A stretch of 64,000 bases of DNA from Hemicentrotus pulcherrimus (GCA_003118195.1 BEXV01000339.1:56374-120373), one strand, 5' to 3'; counted from the first letter of the stretch, positions 1-14,744 are shown. Numbers and translations are program-made. The notes: generated by a model not told the origin, from the letters alone.

Positions 1-3000
1 GGGGGGGGGAGGCAAGAGTCCTTCGACCTTCCCCCGTTTCCCTCTTTGCTTCTTCTTCCTCTTCTTTCTTTCCTTTTATCTTTTCTTACCCTTTCCCTTC
101 TCTCTCTCTCTCTTATTGGTGGATAACCCCCCTCTTGATATCAGCCCCCCCCCCCCCCAATGAGATTAGAAACAAATTAAACAAGAATTCAGACTTCATT
201 TTGTCTTCATGTCAATCAGTTTTTAATAATCTTTTCAAGAAAGAAAATGAAGAAAAGAAAATGACTTGCTTTAAAAGTCTTTCCTCAAAAAGCTAACAGT
301 AAATCTTCAAAAACACCAAAAACACACATAAATACAATACACATTATAACTGAAAACAGAAACAGAAAAAATAACAACAAATATGTTTCCATCTTTATAC
401 AGACTGTTAACAAAGATTTATATACCAATCTTTCTGGTATTCCAAAAGACCATATATATATTTCATATATATATTACAACCATATTCCAGACTTTGTGTA
501 GTCTGTGGCAAGTTACCATCAATCTTCTGATTTGTTTCTCTCTCTGGCATTTCTATATTATGTTGAAGATAGGATCTTCAATGAGTTAGTATAAGCACAC
601 TTTCTGAGCCGATACACTTTGAATTTATCCAATTCTAAATGATGAATTCAAATAAGCGAGATTGCATTGAGCATTCAAAATGGCAAGACCTTACCACACA
701 TAGAAGTTGGCAACAATTCACATTTAACCTAAAAGTGAAACAGTGAACAATCCATTTCATTTCAAAACCAACATTAAGATTAAAACTATGATTTTGGCTG
801 AAGAATTTGGATTAGAGCTTCTTAATAGTTCATGCACATAATTTTCTTTCCATTCATCAAATCACCAGGAGATCAATCTCCATCACACATCAAATCATTT
901 TCCAAAAATGTTCAATCGTGGGATGTCTGGATTATAATAGAACTTTCTCCTAATATTCATTAAAATATTTCACATACAGCAAAAAAAAACAACAATACTC
1001 TAACCTTTTATAGGAAGCCAAAATTGATCTTGAAGCACACTTAGTCATTTCATAAGAAAAAAAGTTCATACTTAAATGAAGAATTTTTAAAGAATCAATG
1101 CGTTTTTGCATGGAACCTATGCTTCAAAAAAATAAATGTAAAGGCAATACACAATGTTGGTAAAAGTAGATGGCAGAAAATGTGAGTATCCCTAATATTG
1201 TTTAATTCAGAAATAACAAATGTTAACATATAATGCAACATTGCCTTGAATTTTTAGTGTACAGGTCTCCCACAATGATGATGAGTTATACTTGGCTTGC
1301 TTGCTTTTATCACAGTTTATGAATCTGAGAATAAATACAATTAAAATTCTTGAAGCAAGTGGAATTACTAGAAGAGAAAAGGATGAAGCCTTGAGTTAAG
1401 ATATGTGAAATACGCTTCACATCAATGATTCTTATAAAACAGAGCTCGGTGAATACATGTGGGACCTTTGTTAACATACAGTTGCTTTTCACTTACACAT
1501 TAAAAAACTTGATGTGGTTTACCTCCTTGTATCTGAAAGAGTGTTAAGTTTGTCCAAGCAAAATTACTCCAAACAAAATATCCCTATTACAGTTTCAACA
1601 TTATATGGAGAGCACTGATATACGAGGAGACCAAGAGCCTCGAAAAATTATATCTGTCACATTCCTTTATGCCCTTGACTAACACTGTGTATTACATCTA
1701 TAGACAGTATAAATCAATTATGCACCCTGCAGGTATTGTTATTAAAAATCCTTTGGCAACTTAGATATGTTAAAACAAAGATTAGCAACACAGAACTTGC
1801 TACAAAACAACAATATTTGTCCGCAATAGCATGACAAGATCAAGAAACATAGCACGGCTTGGTTAAGATCACATTTGATACAAATCACTACACATTTTGG
1901 CAAAGTCTTCACAAAATTTCTTCTTACTTTACAAATATTCAATTTATATCAAACTTCACATAATAATAATAATATTAATAATAATAATAGTAATAATAAT
2001 ACGTACATACAAACAACATGAAATCATCTGCAATTTATTAACTATGTAAACACTTTATACATATAAGTATTGTCTTCTTGTACATTTCTCTTTGCAACAA
2101 TCAACAAAATAATAAGAAAGAAAACAATATAATTTCTCTTCACATACCCTTGTCCCCAAACAACAATATACATGACCATGTTGGAGCATGATGCACAAGG
2201 AGTAGGCATTGATTTCCACCAATAAGCAAGTAATGTATATGAATGCCAAACACCTAACATACAATGGATTGATAGCCTGAAGGTTCATCAAAAACCACAA
2301 TGCACACTACTTTCTGACCAAAGAGACAATTAAACAAAAATAACCAAAGAGACTGTTAAAATCATTTACTGAAAAGATGCACTTATCATTTGATATACAT
2401 GTAGGTAGATTAAAAATTACTAACCTCATATAAAAATGATTTGGATCTGCTGTTTAAATCTAAAATACTACATTAAAATTCCCAAATGCTATTCCATGCA
2501 GTCAAAAAACTCAGAATACCCATAAATGAATGTTCAACATATACATGTAGAATTGTATCAGCTTTACAAAAATGATGCAATATTGACATCTTGAGGATTA
2601 TGTTTGGAAGTGAGGACTATTGATTCTCGGTATCTATTTTCTAATGAGAACAATTTAATCACCTAATCTATGAACACAATAGATGGACAGAAATCAACAA
2701 GGCCTTTTTATGTTTTCATAATACTCTTTCTCTTTGGTATGTCATGATAATCACAACAACAACAAGCCAAATATATTAAAACTAAACTTTGAAAACAAAA
2801 TATATTCATCTAACCATCATCAACATCATTCACAACATAATTTTGTTCTCAACTTTACAAAAAAATGAATTCACACAGACTAATTACAGTCAAAACCAGT
2901 TCATGATAAATAACATTCAAATTGGCCACTTTCATGATCAGCACAATAAGGGAAAAAATGTTACAAAGTTTGTAAATCATTACACTCAAAATATCTCAGT

Positions 3001-4111
3001 TCTGTGATATGCTTTTCTGATTGTATGTAACCTGTAACTTGTCTTCATAAAACAACTACTTTTCTATTTACAATTCCAAAACATTTCATTTGTTTTGTCC
3101 TGATATTGTACAATAACTGCTGGACGTTCTAAAGCAAATTGTTATCTTCATGGAAGATAAAACTTCATGTTACGGGAAAGATTTTTGAAAAAATTCTTGC
3201 AATAAAACATCATTTTGAATTTTACACTAAACATGCTTTAATTCAACTGCATTCACAATCCTGCTTTTGAAAATCTTTGGAAATTATTTTAGGAAGAAAT
3301 AATGACGTTTCAGTACCTCCGCTATATTCTCTATTTTATGAAAAACTATTATAATCATTACAATTCATCCATGATAATAATTTCTTGGTGAAAAAAAAAC
3401 AATATCAAAGATATCATCAATTCTGGAAATACAATAAATTAAATATACACCTGAAAATTTTGCAATTATGAAAAAGAGAATAATCGACCTCAGAAGCAGC
3501 AAAAATCTACATACGAAATTCCAAGAGACAATAGGGAGAGTAGAATGACTCACACTAAACAAAGCTAAACAATCTTAACGAGAAACACACAGATGACTTG
3601 AAGTCCTGAGTGAGTTCTGATGGTTCATCATAACCCTTCATCATAATCCTTCATCACATGCTCGCTCTTTCACAAAGAGACCAATATTCACATATTTGAA
3701 TCGATGTTCACTGGTTGCTATGGAAACAGTAGTTTCATCTCGGTCAGTATTCATCATAATCTCTTTGTTCTCCAAACAATGGGTCTACTTTGCTGATGCA
3801 ACTAAGTTAGCTGCCGGCTAATGTCATTCTTCTCCTGTTCTTCCGTGCATCTCTTTATTTACATCTGAATGTCATCATCACTTTGGCAAGTTCATCAAGT
3901 TGTTTTGTTTCTCAGTCTTTCTCACATATTTTTAGCACCAATGGCATATTCCAAGAGGTGAGTTGTCCAGGTTACAAGGGGTGAAATTAGGATGAGGTTT
4001 GAGAGGAGGCAAGATAGAACCAAGTGTGAAGGTGGTGTGGGGAGGGGGGGGGGGGGGTTTAAAATCAAGTGTAAAGGGGGTAGGGGTGGATAGCATCATT
4101 AGGGATGGTTC
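1..4111 (-). other. 3' UTR and downstream flank of eya; no coding signal
   Basis: No exon-like coding sequence was found here on either strand; the open frames are short and AT-driven. The first 170 bases are G-, C- and pyrimidine-rich low complexity, as at a contig edge. The region should hold the eya 3' UTR, but its end cannot be fixed: AATAAA-type signals (TTTATT on the plus strand) occur at 3854-3859 and again at 2034-2039, among others. An (AAT)n microsatellite lies at 1961-2001 and a G-run at 4041-4057. Confidence 0.6.
3854..3863 (-). promoter_or_regulatory. Candidate poly(A) signal overlapping a Pumilio-type UGUAAAUA element
   Basis: On the minus strand the sequence reads TGTAAATAAA, about 250 nt past the eya stop. 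AATAAA is the canonical poly(A) signal; UGUAAAUA fits the UGUANAUA consensus of PUF proteins. A second TGTAAATA lies further downstream at 3065-3072. AT-rich DNA yields such words by chance, so this is a candidate only. Confidence 0.3.
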
Positions 4112-4192
4112 TCAGAGGTATCCAAGATCAAGTGCATGATGTAATGCTGCTAGGTCTGAATGACTTGTTACCCGCCAAAATGGAAAGTCCAG
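4112..4192 (-). CDS. eya: eya visible exon 15 (C-terminal, with stop)
   Basis: 81 nt including a TGA stop at 4114-4112; acceptor TGTTTCAG/CTG. It encodes [20 protein letters not shown] then LDLGYL. The FWR(I/V)-x-S-H-S-DL...ALHHAL-x-L-x-(Y/F)L ending is the invariant C terminus of EYA proteins, fixing both frame and stop. Confidence 0.98.
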   Translation of the reverse strand: MDFPFWRVTSHSDLAALHHALDLGYL

Positions 4193-6214
4193 CTGAAACA
4201 AAAAAAAAACAACAAACAAACATCAGAGAATATGTCATCTGAAGTACTCTCAAAATACTTTGATAAGATTCATACAAAGTGTGATTTTACATGTGTACTA
4301 CTCAATACTTAATTTGCAGATAACTTGTTACAGGTATTCACTTACTGTTTGTTTGATTCCAGAATCTTAGAAACAGAATTATTCTGGTTTTAGATAACAA
4401 TAACCTAGCGTCAAGGAGAGGTTACAGCAGGCTCTTTTGATTTTCAATTAAATTATCACTAAATTTTTAAAAGGGAGGAGGAGCTTCCGTGTGTTTCAAT
4501 ATGTTACTTGTACTGCCGGTATACAAATCCTGTTGGGGCAATTTTTACAAAAATTTTCTCAATAAGAATGTAAATGCACTTTAGAGGCTCAGTAAATTAA
4601 ATTATGCTAGGAATGATATTACCATTATTGTCTCAGATTCTCTTGATTTTTCTTCATTACATGTTTAATCAAAATATTAAGTGAAAAATTAAATTGAGTC
4701 GGGCTGAAAGAAAACAGGAATAACTAATAACTAGGAATCAATTTTGATTGGTCTAGCATCCTTTTCCTACCTGTTTGGCAGCTGTTTCCTCATCCTTTGC
4801 GTCACCAATGGCAACGTATGTGACCTTACGGCCAAACCTTGCTACGATTCGCTCAAAGCAGCTCTCCTTCCCAACCCTTGTTGCGCTGTAGACATTCTCA
4901 ATGTTAAAAACACCTCCTAGACCATAGAGCAGAACTTTGGCCACTGCAGGGACAAGTTGTGTAGTGGTCACCAACACATTGATGCAGTTAGATCTGAGGT
5001 GGACATAGAAAAAGAGAACTCTTACTCAAGAAGACAAAAATACCAATCTACTGGCAATTTTCCGCTCTTTATATGACTCTTTTACATATATATGCGATCA
5101 ACAGTTATTTTTGTTACCAGTATCAATGCATAAAGGGTGTGTAATCTTAATAACTACAAGCAAATGGACTAAATCGGTTGATTGTCCATCGCAAACTAGG
5201 AAAGACGTCAAGCTTATGGAAATCGTTAAGATATATCTCAAGATAATAACTTGAGATAATTCTTTCTCTACAGGACATACTAAATGCTCTTTCAAATTAA
5301 TCGAACTTGTTGCACTAATTTTGAGATGAATGCAGCGTATATATATATATATATATAGATATATAATAGATATATATATTTCCTCAATCCTCCCTCTCTC
5401 TCACATGGTGCACCCGCAAGCCTACTTTATATATATATATACATATATTTAGTTGTAGATTGTGGTCCCATACCTGGAGTGAATGATTGAGAGTGATTTG
5501 AGAGCGATGGTGAGCCATGAATCAGTCATAGCTTCAATCTCAGCACGTAGTTGAAGCCATTGTTCTCTCTTCTGAGGTCCAAGTAGTCCTGAAAGATAAA
5601 ATGCAAGGCAGCCATATTGAAAGATAAAATGCAAGGCAGCCATATTACCTCTAGTCTTTGATAATTAGGAAGAGTTTCTACTTTACAAACTCTCAACCTT
5701 AAACATATTAATGAAAATTTACTATAGTTTTATTTACTGTATAATTTTAGCATATGCACTGTATATTGTATACATGTATTTACATAATAAAGATGGGTAT
5801 TGCTTGGTCTAAATGTATTATTGTTTTTTGTTATATCCATTTGTTAATCTACCGTAGATGGTTATTAATCTGTGAACTTTTTACCTTCCAGATATCTATC
5901 TTTCTTTCTATCTATATACATACATGTACGTATGTACGTATGTATGTATGTATGCATGTATGCGTGTATGTATGTATGTATGTATGTATGTATCTACATA
6001 TATTCATCTATCTACCTACCTATTTACAAGTATATTCTGTCTTTATCTATCTTTCAAACTAAATGTTTCTAAATATATTCATTTATCTATCTTCAGTATC
6101 TGTAACCTGAAGAAGCCCTATGGTCTAAAAAAATGTTGCTCCACTTGATATGTTGTCAGAATTCTTGTGTTAAGTCTCTTTTTAAATCTCTCTCAGAACA
6201 ATATCTTCTCTTGA

Positions 6215-6274
<60 letters not shown>

Positions 6275-7242
6275 CATGTATCTACATATATTCATCTGTC
6301 TGTCAAACTGATCCTTCTATTTGTCTTTCTTCCTATTCATTCAATTGAAGTATTCTTACCTCCAACATTGTTCTTGTATGAGCTGTATATCTCCTTGATT
6401 CTCCTATACCGGTATGCTAACTTCCTCATCCAATCCACGCCACCTCTCACACCAGTAGCAAGACATAGGTTAGCACTGGTAGCAGCAGCATGAAACCCGT
6501 CCGTCTGGAAATTGTAATTACTGTTTGGAGAAAAAATAAAATGTATTCAAAACAAGTTGAACATCAATAAATAAATGCTTACATTGGCAAATATTCCTTG
6601 ATTCTCTCAAATAATCTATTAAAAAAAATCAAACTATAACATCACATCAAAAAAAAAATTTTCTCCAAGGATTTCTTCAAAGTTCACAGAGTAAATAAGC
6701 CCTTTTTGGTCGCACGAATCATGGTATAATGATACAAAACTAGTTTATAGAAAAGAGATGATACAAAAAATGATACAACAGATGAAATGCAAATTGTAAT
6801 AAATCAAGTATGCACAATACATTCTCGGAGCCTGCTTAAAATCACTGACAAAAATGGTCACGATACAATACGATGGTCTGAATACAGCTTTGTATTGGGA
6901 GCGCCAGGAGGGTCAAATCTGACTGACATGAGCGCTATACAAGAACCCACTATTATTATTATTATTATTACCTCAAATCTTGTCCATTGTCATCCGATGC
7001 TACATCATCTATGTGCACCTGATCACATTCCTGAAATAATACAAAAAATATATTATAGAAGAGTTTATTATTCAAGAATGTCAGAAAGAAACACAAAATA
7101 TCACAGTAAAAAGCAGAATGAGAGGAAGAGATGAGGAAAGGAAAGGGAGTGGAGGGAGGAAGACAGTAAAAGAAGGGTGGGAGTGAGGGAGAGACAGAAA
7201 GAAAGGTGGGGAGAGGGAGGGGGAGATAGAGAGAGATAGAGA

Positions 7243-7273
<31 letters not shown>

Positions 7274-10200
7274 GGGAATGAAGAACAAATATATAGGGGG
7301 AAAGGGAGAGGGAAGGTAGGGAAGGGGTAGGGAAGGGGTAGAGAAGGGGTAGAGAAGGGGGTAGGGAAGGGGCAGGGCATGGGGAAAATAGAGAGGGTGG
7401 ATGAGGCAAGAGGGGGACAAAGGCATAGATAGAAGGGGAGAGGGGGAGGGGAGGAAAAACAAGATGGGTAGAAAGTAGAAGAGAGAGAGAGAGAGGGGTG
7501 GGATGGTGGGATGAAGGATGGTAAGGGACGTGATGAATGGGGTGATAATTTGTGATGAAGTCTGGAGTTAATGAGATGAGACATGATCAATTCTGTTAAT
7601 GGTGGTCCCCCATACTGACTAGAGGGTCCCTAGTGGGCCAGGGATTGGTGATATTAGATACCCCTCTAATCAAGCTTGGAGGCCAATAGAAGGCAGGCTT
7701 CAGCACTGTGTTTATCAAAGCACAATTAGTGAAGGACTTTCCACAATTCTCTAGAGATGTTTAGAAGTGAGCACACCCACACACAAGAAAATCTAGTCCT
7801 ACAATTAAAGAAAGAAAAAGAAATATAGGCCTAAAAGTGGTTTTAGGAGAATAGATGAATAGATGCTATGTAGATTTCCTTTGAGAACACTATGACTGCA
7901 CATTTTTTATAACAAACTCATTGATACATTTATAATAATTGTACCACATTGTGCTTTAAAAAAATCTGACATTATCTCGTAGATATATAGCAAAACAAAA
8001 ACATTGCAGTGCAGGATAATGTTAACATTAAAGACGTACAAAATACACCACAGGTTTATACGTTTTCACATTTATGATTGAATTTTATTATTGAGTCAAT
8101 AGATTTCTAAAGTAAACACAGCAGGAAATGAAATTAGCATTTAATGTTTTATCTAGCCTTTGATTTTTATTTTCTGAAAGGGTAATTTTCACTTTCAGTT
8201 CAGCTCATTAGAATACTTCAAAGAAAGAAGTAAGTGCTGTGTGCTGAATATATATCATATAGTTATTGCACATTATAGATTGTTTTCAACATCTGAATGT
8301 GGGTGTGATTGAGTCTGCTCTGTATGTAAGTTTGAACACTTGTTTTGAGAGGAAATCAACAGCTGCATTATGGTCGCTCTGTCTCATTGTCTCTCCCTAG
8401 CCTTCCTCCATCTACATGTAGTTCTCTGTAGACCCGTTCTCATCAGCTCGAGACTGCCACCAAATAGCCCGCTATTTCTGATTTGGGAAATAATCCTGAA
8501 GTTACAAATCGCGTCTTCATCCGCTCGAGACTTGACATCGAAACTCTAGATATTTTGCTCAGCGTTCGCGCATAGTGCAAGTCTTCGAACAAATAGCGGA
8601 ATATTTTGCAAACTAGCCCAAGATATCTTGGGATGATTATCTCTACCAAATATCCCACTAATTGCAACTTCGGGCTGATAAAGTGCAAATTGACTGGATA
8701 ATTTGCGATCGGGATAGTTCAAATAGCGGGATATTTGGCAATGTGGAGCTGATGAAAACAGGCCTTCTCTCTATTTCTCACATCATCCTTCTCCATTCTT
8801 TTGTTCACTGGTAATGAGAGTGATTTTGTATCTGGGTCCTGCAGGCATTAATGATATGTGCTGCTAATTATTTTTGATGCCAGGGCTTTCAAGCAAAGCG
8901 AGCAGAGAGTCCCTGATGCCTGATAAATCCAAGCAATGCTCACAAAACCCATACACATCTAGTTTAATAGATTTCTCTTCCTGATGTAGAATGGGAAGTT
9001 TGCTACCAAGGATTTTAATCTTCATCTGGTGATCTTTACCATGTATTTGTAACCTTGCCTTAACATTCACATTTAATTTGCCTTTACTACATTACTAAGA
9101 GGAGTGTCAAAATATCAATTAACCTAATCATCAGAAAAACCTAGTAAATCAATTATTGCACTCCTAATAACCCAAACAGTGAATTTGAAATATATAGAAG
9201 TGGTGGTTTGAATAGTCAATTATATGGGATGAAGATTTCATGATAATAGTAAGTGCACCCATACATATATAGTGAAATATAATGAGCAAACATAACAATA
9301 GATAACAAAAAAATACATTTTAACAGGCTTAGATTTTCTCTTTAGTTTCTGTTTGTATCGTCCAATATGGACTTTCTGATGATTGAGTGCAAGAAAACAG
9401 GAGGTCTCTTTTAAAGATATTATCTAACATTGTAGCACTAATCACTAATTTAAATAAAAAATATAATTAACCCATGCAACCTACATGTAATCTACAAATT
9501 TGTTACAATAAGATGATTTTGTGAGATTATTCTTTATACATGTACATATCTTTTGTTACATGTATTTCCCATATTTTACAGTATATACCAGTGTTTTCCA
9601 ACCTTTTTCAGTCACAGTTCCATTTCAAGAAATACAAAGTGAAGCCTCACCCCAACCCAAAATTCATCACAGAAGGTTTTGTTTTGCATCACTCCGGGGA
9701 GAGGGCTGTAGACTCTGGCCAGGATATCAACCATTCTGTTTTTTAACTTTTGCGAGTGAGTGGAGCAAGCGAGCAAGACAAATCAAACTTGTAAAATGGT
9801 TAAAGCACAATACTCTAGATAAGATACCAAATTAATCATCTGAGCACCATGCTGCTTCAATCATAAGTATAAACAAAAGTTATTGCATCCATGGTGTATA
9901 AAGTATACCATTAATAGCTGCATCATAGCAAAATAGAAAACCATGAAACATTTGGTAGATTTATCTGTTACAAGCTTTTGTGTTAGATTTCATAAATCTG
10001 GTGTAAAATAACATCCCCTCTTTCTTCCTGTCTCTGTATTTCTTCCTTTCTCCCCCCCCCCTCTTTCTCTCTCTCTTTCTCTCTCTATCTCTCCTTCCAA
10101 CTCTCTTTATCAACAAAGTGAGAGGGGAGAAACTACATGTGAACGATCAACTTTCTATTCACCTTCCCTCGAGAGTTCTTTTAAGAAACTGTTGCAAAAT

Positions 10201-13200
10201 CTTTCTTACTTGCTACTTGACTGTGCAAGATTTGTTGACTGTTGCTCATATAAATGGGAATGCCTGTTGGGCATCTTTAACTCTCCTTCAATTCAGCTCC
10301 ATTTAATTCCACTACATCTTTCCTCCATATGTGCTACAAAGAAGTATAATCCTACAAGACATATATATATAGTCCAACATCTAGCATTTTTAGCTAGGAA
10401 ATTTTTCCTCTTTTCCCCTGCAAGCTTTTGAGATCTTAACACTTTTTAAAGGTCTAAACACTCATTGATGATCAAACATTTACCCAAACTTTATGCATGG
10501 ACCCTATGTGGTAGGGTCCATGCTTTATGCTTGTCATAAACAACAGGAGTAAATAGCAGACTTCAATCAAAATCAAAGAGGACATACAACCTTTGCACGG
10601 AAATGTAATATTTTCAAATTGGATTCACTTGTACAGCTTCTGGAAGTATTATTGTAAGTAGCAGCCAGTCATTTTCTTGTCGTTCAGATATTTACTAAAA
10701 AGTAAAGTAAATTTTACATTTAGAACCCTGAAACTACGAGCGAATATTTATATAATGGTACATACCAAGCAAAAGTGTTTACAATTCATGTTCTATGTCA
10801 TACAAAACAATATAAGAGAAGGAAAAGTTAAGAACATTGATAGGTATGTATTACTGTTTTCAAAATCATGGGATTTCAGCTTTAAACCACAAGAGTAGAA
10901 AAGAAGTAAGTGAAAAGAAAAGAGTGTGAATTAAAGAAAAGAGAATAAGTAGGGCTCTAATGGAGTAGGCCTTTGAATGAGCTCTCACTCTCTCTAGGGC
11001 CAAGGATTTTGGCCAAAGGCAGAAAGGGCTCTGGCAGCTTTGGCATGTTTAGACGTGGTTTAATTGCCTGTCTTAGAAATGTTTAGAATAATAACAGGGA
11101 ATAAAGGTACACCACCTCAGGCAAACTTCTTGTGGTATTTATTCTTTCTTTCCCAATTTATGGTCATTTTCTTCTTGCATTCCTTTGAATTCCTTGATTT
11201 ACTTTCCTCATTTCTTTCTCATTATTTCTCATCTGGCAGGCTCAATGTGCTCTTGATATTTTTTCCTCTTTTCTAACGTCCATAGAAGTTTCTTTATCTT
11301 TCAAGTACATCCACACTCTCTCGATCTATTTCCAAATTTTTCTTGTCTTTCCAAAAAGGAAAGACAAGAAAAATTTGGAATTTGGAATTTGAAAACTTTT
11401 TGAATTTTCATAAACTTTAACTTTCTTGATCATTGATAAATAATTTTTTTAATTCACACAGGGCTTATATAAAACATATTTGCATTTGCAATAATCATAC
11501 TTAAGGTGAATCTATGATTTAATTTTTGTAATAAATGGAAAAAATGAACAGGACCTTGCAAGATATGTCACAGAGTTACCAAACTGCAATTGGTTGCACT
11601 CTCATAGATTCATAACTTTCTCATCTTTCATATTTCAAACTTTCATTGACCAGTTTCTCTCATTTTTCTGCTTCTAATACCAACTTATTATCATGGTGGA
11701 CTTCCTTTTTATTTATTTTGATTTACAATTATTGGTTTCTTCATTTCATATGATTAAATCTTGAGGAGAACTATTTGTCGTTCAGGTGGTTATCCTGCCA
11801 GTTTTAACACTTTGCATCGATTATCATTTTGAATCATATCCAAATATAAAACAAATAGTTCATTTACATTTGTCCTATTTCCTTCATTCTCGATGTCTAC
11901 TGCCTTGAGAAAAGATATTTTGAACTAAAAGTGAGAGAAAGAGACAGACAGAGACAGACAGAGGAGAGAGAGAAAGAGAAAGGTCAAGAGAGAGGGAGGG
12001 GGAGAGAAAGAATGAGAGAGAGAGAGAAAGAGAAACGATGAGGAGAGAGAAAGAGAAGGAGAGAGAAAGAGAAAGAGAGAAAGAGAAAGAGAAAAAGAGA
12101 GAGAGAAAGAGAGAGAGGGAGATGAAAAGGAAATATGATGAAATGGGATGTGTCAAACCAATGATCACATCAAAAATGAAAATTAGATTAGGACGACAAA
12201 AATGACAAGAAAATTTGATTAGTTTTTCAAGATGTAGGGGAGGAATGGGCTTTGGGGGTAATTCCCTCATGTCATTCCTCTACATCTTTCCCTTACAATT
12301 TCAACCAATTTCAATCCCAATTTCACTGCTCGCCTCGATTGAGTCAGGGCTGCTGTGATGGAGGGAGCGAAAAAAAAGGAAATCTATTGAGAAGATGGCA
12401 AGGTATTCTACATTGCTCCAGAGAGTAAGAGAGAGAGAGAGATGAAATAAACCTGATGTAATCAGAATAATAATTGCAAAATAAGATTAATAGTAAAGGA
12501 TTTCAAAGTTGCAGTTAGAATAGAGATGAGAAAAAAAATTGTCTGTTTTGGCCAATCTTTGAGTGCATGCTGTTTAATCCTCCCGGTAATCTCTCCCATC
12601 TCTCAGCGAAACAAAAAGCTTGCGATGGAGTACTCCTCACATCATCTCACCACTGGTTGGAATGTAGGATTCCCCCTCCGTCATGTAATACTACTCCCTC
12701 TAGGGACAAAGATATGCCATGTTTCCCATGCTTCCTTCTAGTGTATTTGCGTCCTGCCCTGTTAACTTCAATTATTCACCAAATTGACACAAAACATACT
12801 TATTTGTTTTGAGGTTTTTCCTTACCACTTGCATTGCATCCTTTAAATGTGCATGAATCATTTCAATAAAACCTGTGTTAGTGGTTTAACAAACAGAATA
12901 ATCTTTTTATCTCCAAAAGGACTCATCCTTTCAGGTAGTGATACCGCCCCCTTATTCTCTCTGTTAATATTCATATTTCCCCTCAGTCTTTGTACAAGCT
13001 AGAGAATGAAGAGATCCCAGCTCAAATAATGACCATGTTAATTACAATTAATAGGATATTCCATTCTCATATGATGCACAGCATCCTTTTGCTTTTCCAA
13101 AGGGCTATGTTAATTATTCAAATAAACAGGAATACTCTCTTACCTCTAAGTCATTGAAAAACAAATGCATGTCTGCAAGGTTAAAGATCATCTCCTCCAT

Positions 13201-14713
13201 GCGCAGACCTAATGATACAGCTGCTGGAGCATCCTGGGTAATACAAAAACAATGATAGTAGATAAAGGTAAATATTTGGATAATAAATATCAGAAGCAGA
13301 TAATCATAACTTGGTCTTAATATTAATAGGAAGAGTAAAGATATTACATTTCATAAAACAAAAAGGAATTTAAACCACAATATTGCTCCTAATTGTCATT
13401 GTTGAACCACAGTGGCTACAGTACATGTACATGTGAGCATTTACTATCCCCTCATTTTAACAAAATTTGTTGAGAGATACTATAAAAATCTATCATTGAG
13501 TATCAACCCATCCTAAAGAACTAAAACACAAAACACAGGGAGAAAGATTAGAAAGCAACCAGCAAAGCAAGAGAAGTTATTTCAAGATACTTTCAACACC
13601 CTCAGAAACTACAAAACTATTAACCTAGATTTCATCTGCAACATCTTACTTTGGGGCTTTATTTGAGGGAAGAAACTGTACTTTTGCAATAAATCTGAGA
13701 GTAGAGAATGCAATAACTGGTACCATTGGATTGGTAGACCATCTAGATAATGAAAGGTCCTTTCATTGCAGTCTTTTTCTACTTCATCTTCTCTTCTCTT
13801 TGTTAATCCACAGGGAAAGGGAACGAGAGACTACTATTCAATCATCAGCACTCTTAACCTTTCTGCTGGTGACTTCTTTCTTATGCGTGTGGCAAGCCGC
13901 ACAGGCCATGAGGTTAGGTGAAGTGAAGGGTGGGTGAGATAGGAAAAATGAAGGCAAGAAGGATTAAACTGTCTGCTCGGAATCAGAAAAGATATACTGG
14001 AGTTATGAGAACTATAGTGCCTGTTTGATGTTTTAACTACCAAGTTTAACATCAAATCTTGTTCTAGATTGAATAAGATTCTATACATAGCACCTTCTAC
14101 AAACTTGCCTTGGTCAATGGAGGATTATGCACAACAATGCATTTACTTTGATTTATATCATAAACTACAAACACAAGTGAAACACACACAATAAATGTAG
14201 ACCTACACATAAAGAGATTAAAATGTGACACCTTGTTAACACAATGGAAAGCATAGGCCTAGAGATGGTACTAGGTTTAATGAACCGTGTACGAAAATAG
14301 CTTCAAGATTGGCAGCATCTCACAAGTTACTTCTTAGTCTCCGCAAATGCATCCATTTTATGAGTGATCGCCAACCCTATTCCCAATGAACATCATTCCA
14401 TAAACTCGCCGGCAAATAAGGGAATGCGCAATTCTAATCACCCTCAGCACACTAACCCAGCATGAATATGCTAACTAGTGTAAGGCATACTGGGTGCTGT
14501 CACTCGTCTCACTTGCTACCTGTTGAAACGGACACTGAGCAGGAGCTAATATATACGGCCAATGTTTGAAGGCCCTTACAATCCTGCTGTAATACCCTAT
14601 TGGACACCTAACACGATTCTTAATCTCTGGACTATAAATGGAGTGATATATGTAAAGAGTGAGTAGAGAGAGAATGAGAGAGAGAGAGAGAATGAGAGAG
14701 AGAATGAGAGAAT

Positions 14714-14744
<31 letters not shown>

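Larger units (their letters stand above)
7031..13143 (-). other. eya intron 10 (6.1 kb)
   Basis: GT-AG intron between exons 10 and 11. Contents listed separately: the GA-rich tract at 7130-7500, a TIR element at 8433-8764, hairpins at 10495-10523 and 11330-11380, a pyrimidine-rich run around 10056-10100 and a GA tract at 11930-12120. The stretches 7500-8430, 8765-10050 and 12130-13140 show no coding pattern or recognisable repeat. Confidence 0.85.

Noticed and set aside
4753..4770. Extension of exon 14 beyond AAACAG (VGKGC)
   Set aside because: GTAGGA is a consensus donor and exon 15 continues the EYA C terminus in phase.
6505..6505. Alternative exon 12 acceptor (TTTCCAG before ACGGACGGG)
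   Set aside because: It would break frame with exon 11 and remove the conserved YNF residues; the acceptor at 6521 satisfies both.
6968..7590. Long minus-strand frames of Ser/Leu/Pro
   Set aside because: They run through a (GA)n tract; composition and low complexity explain them. Only the 7030-6972 end is a real exon.
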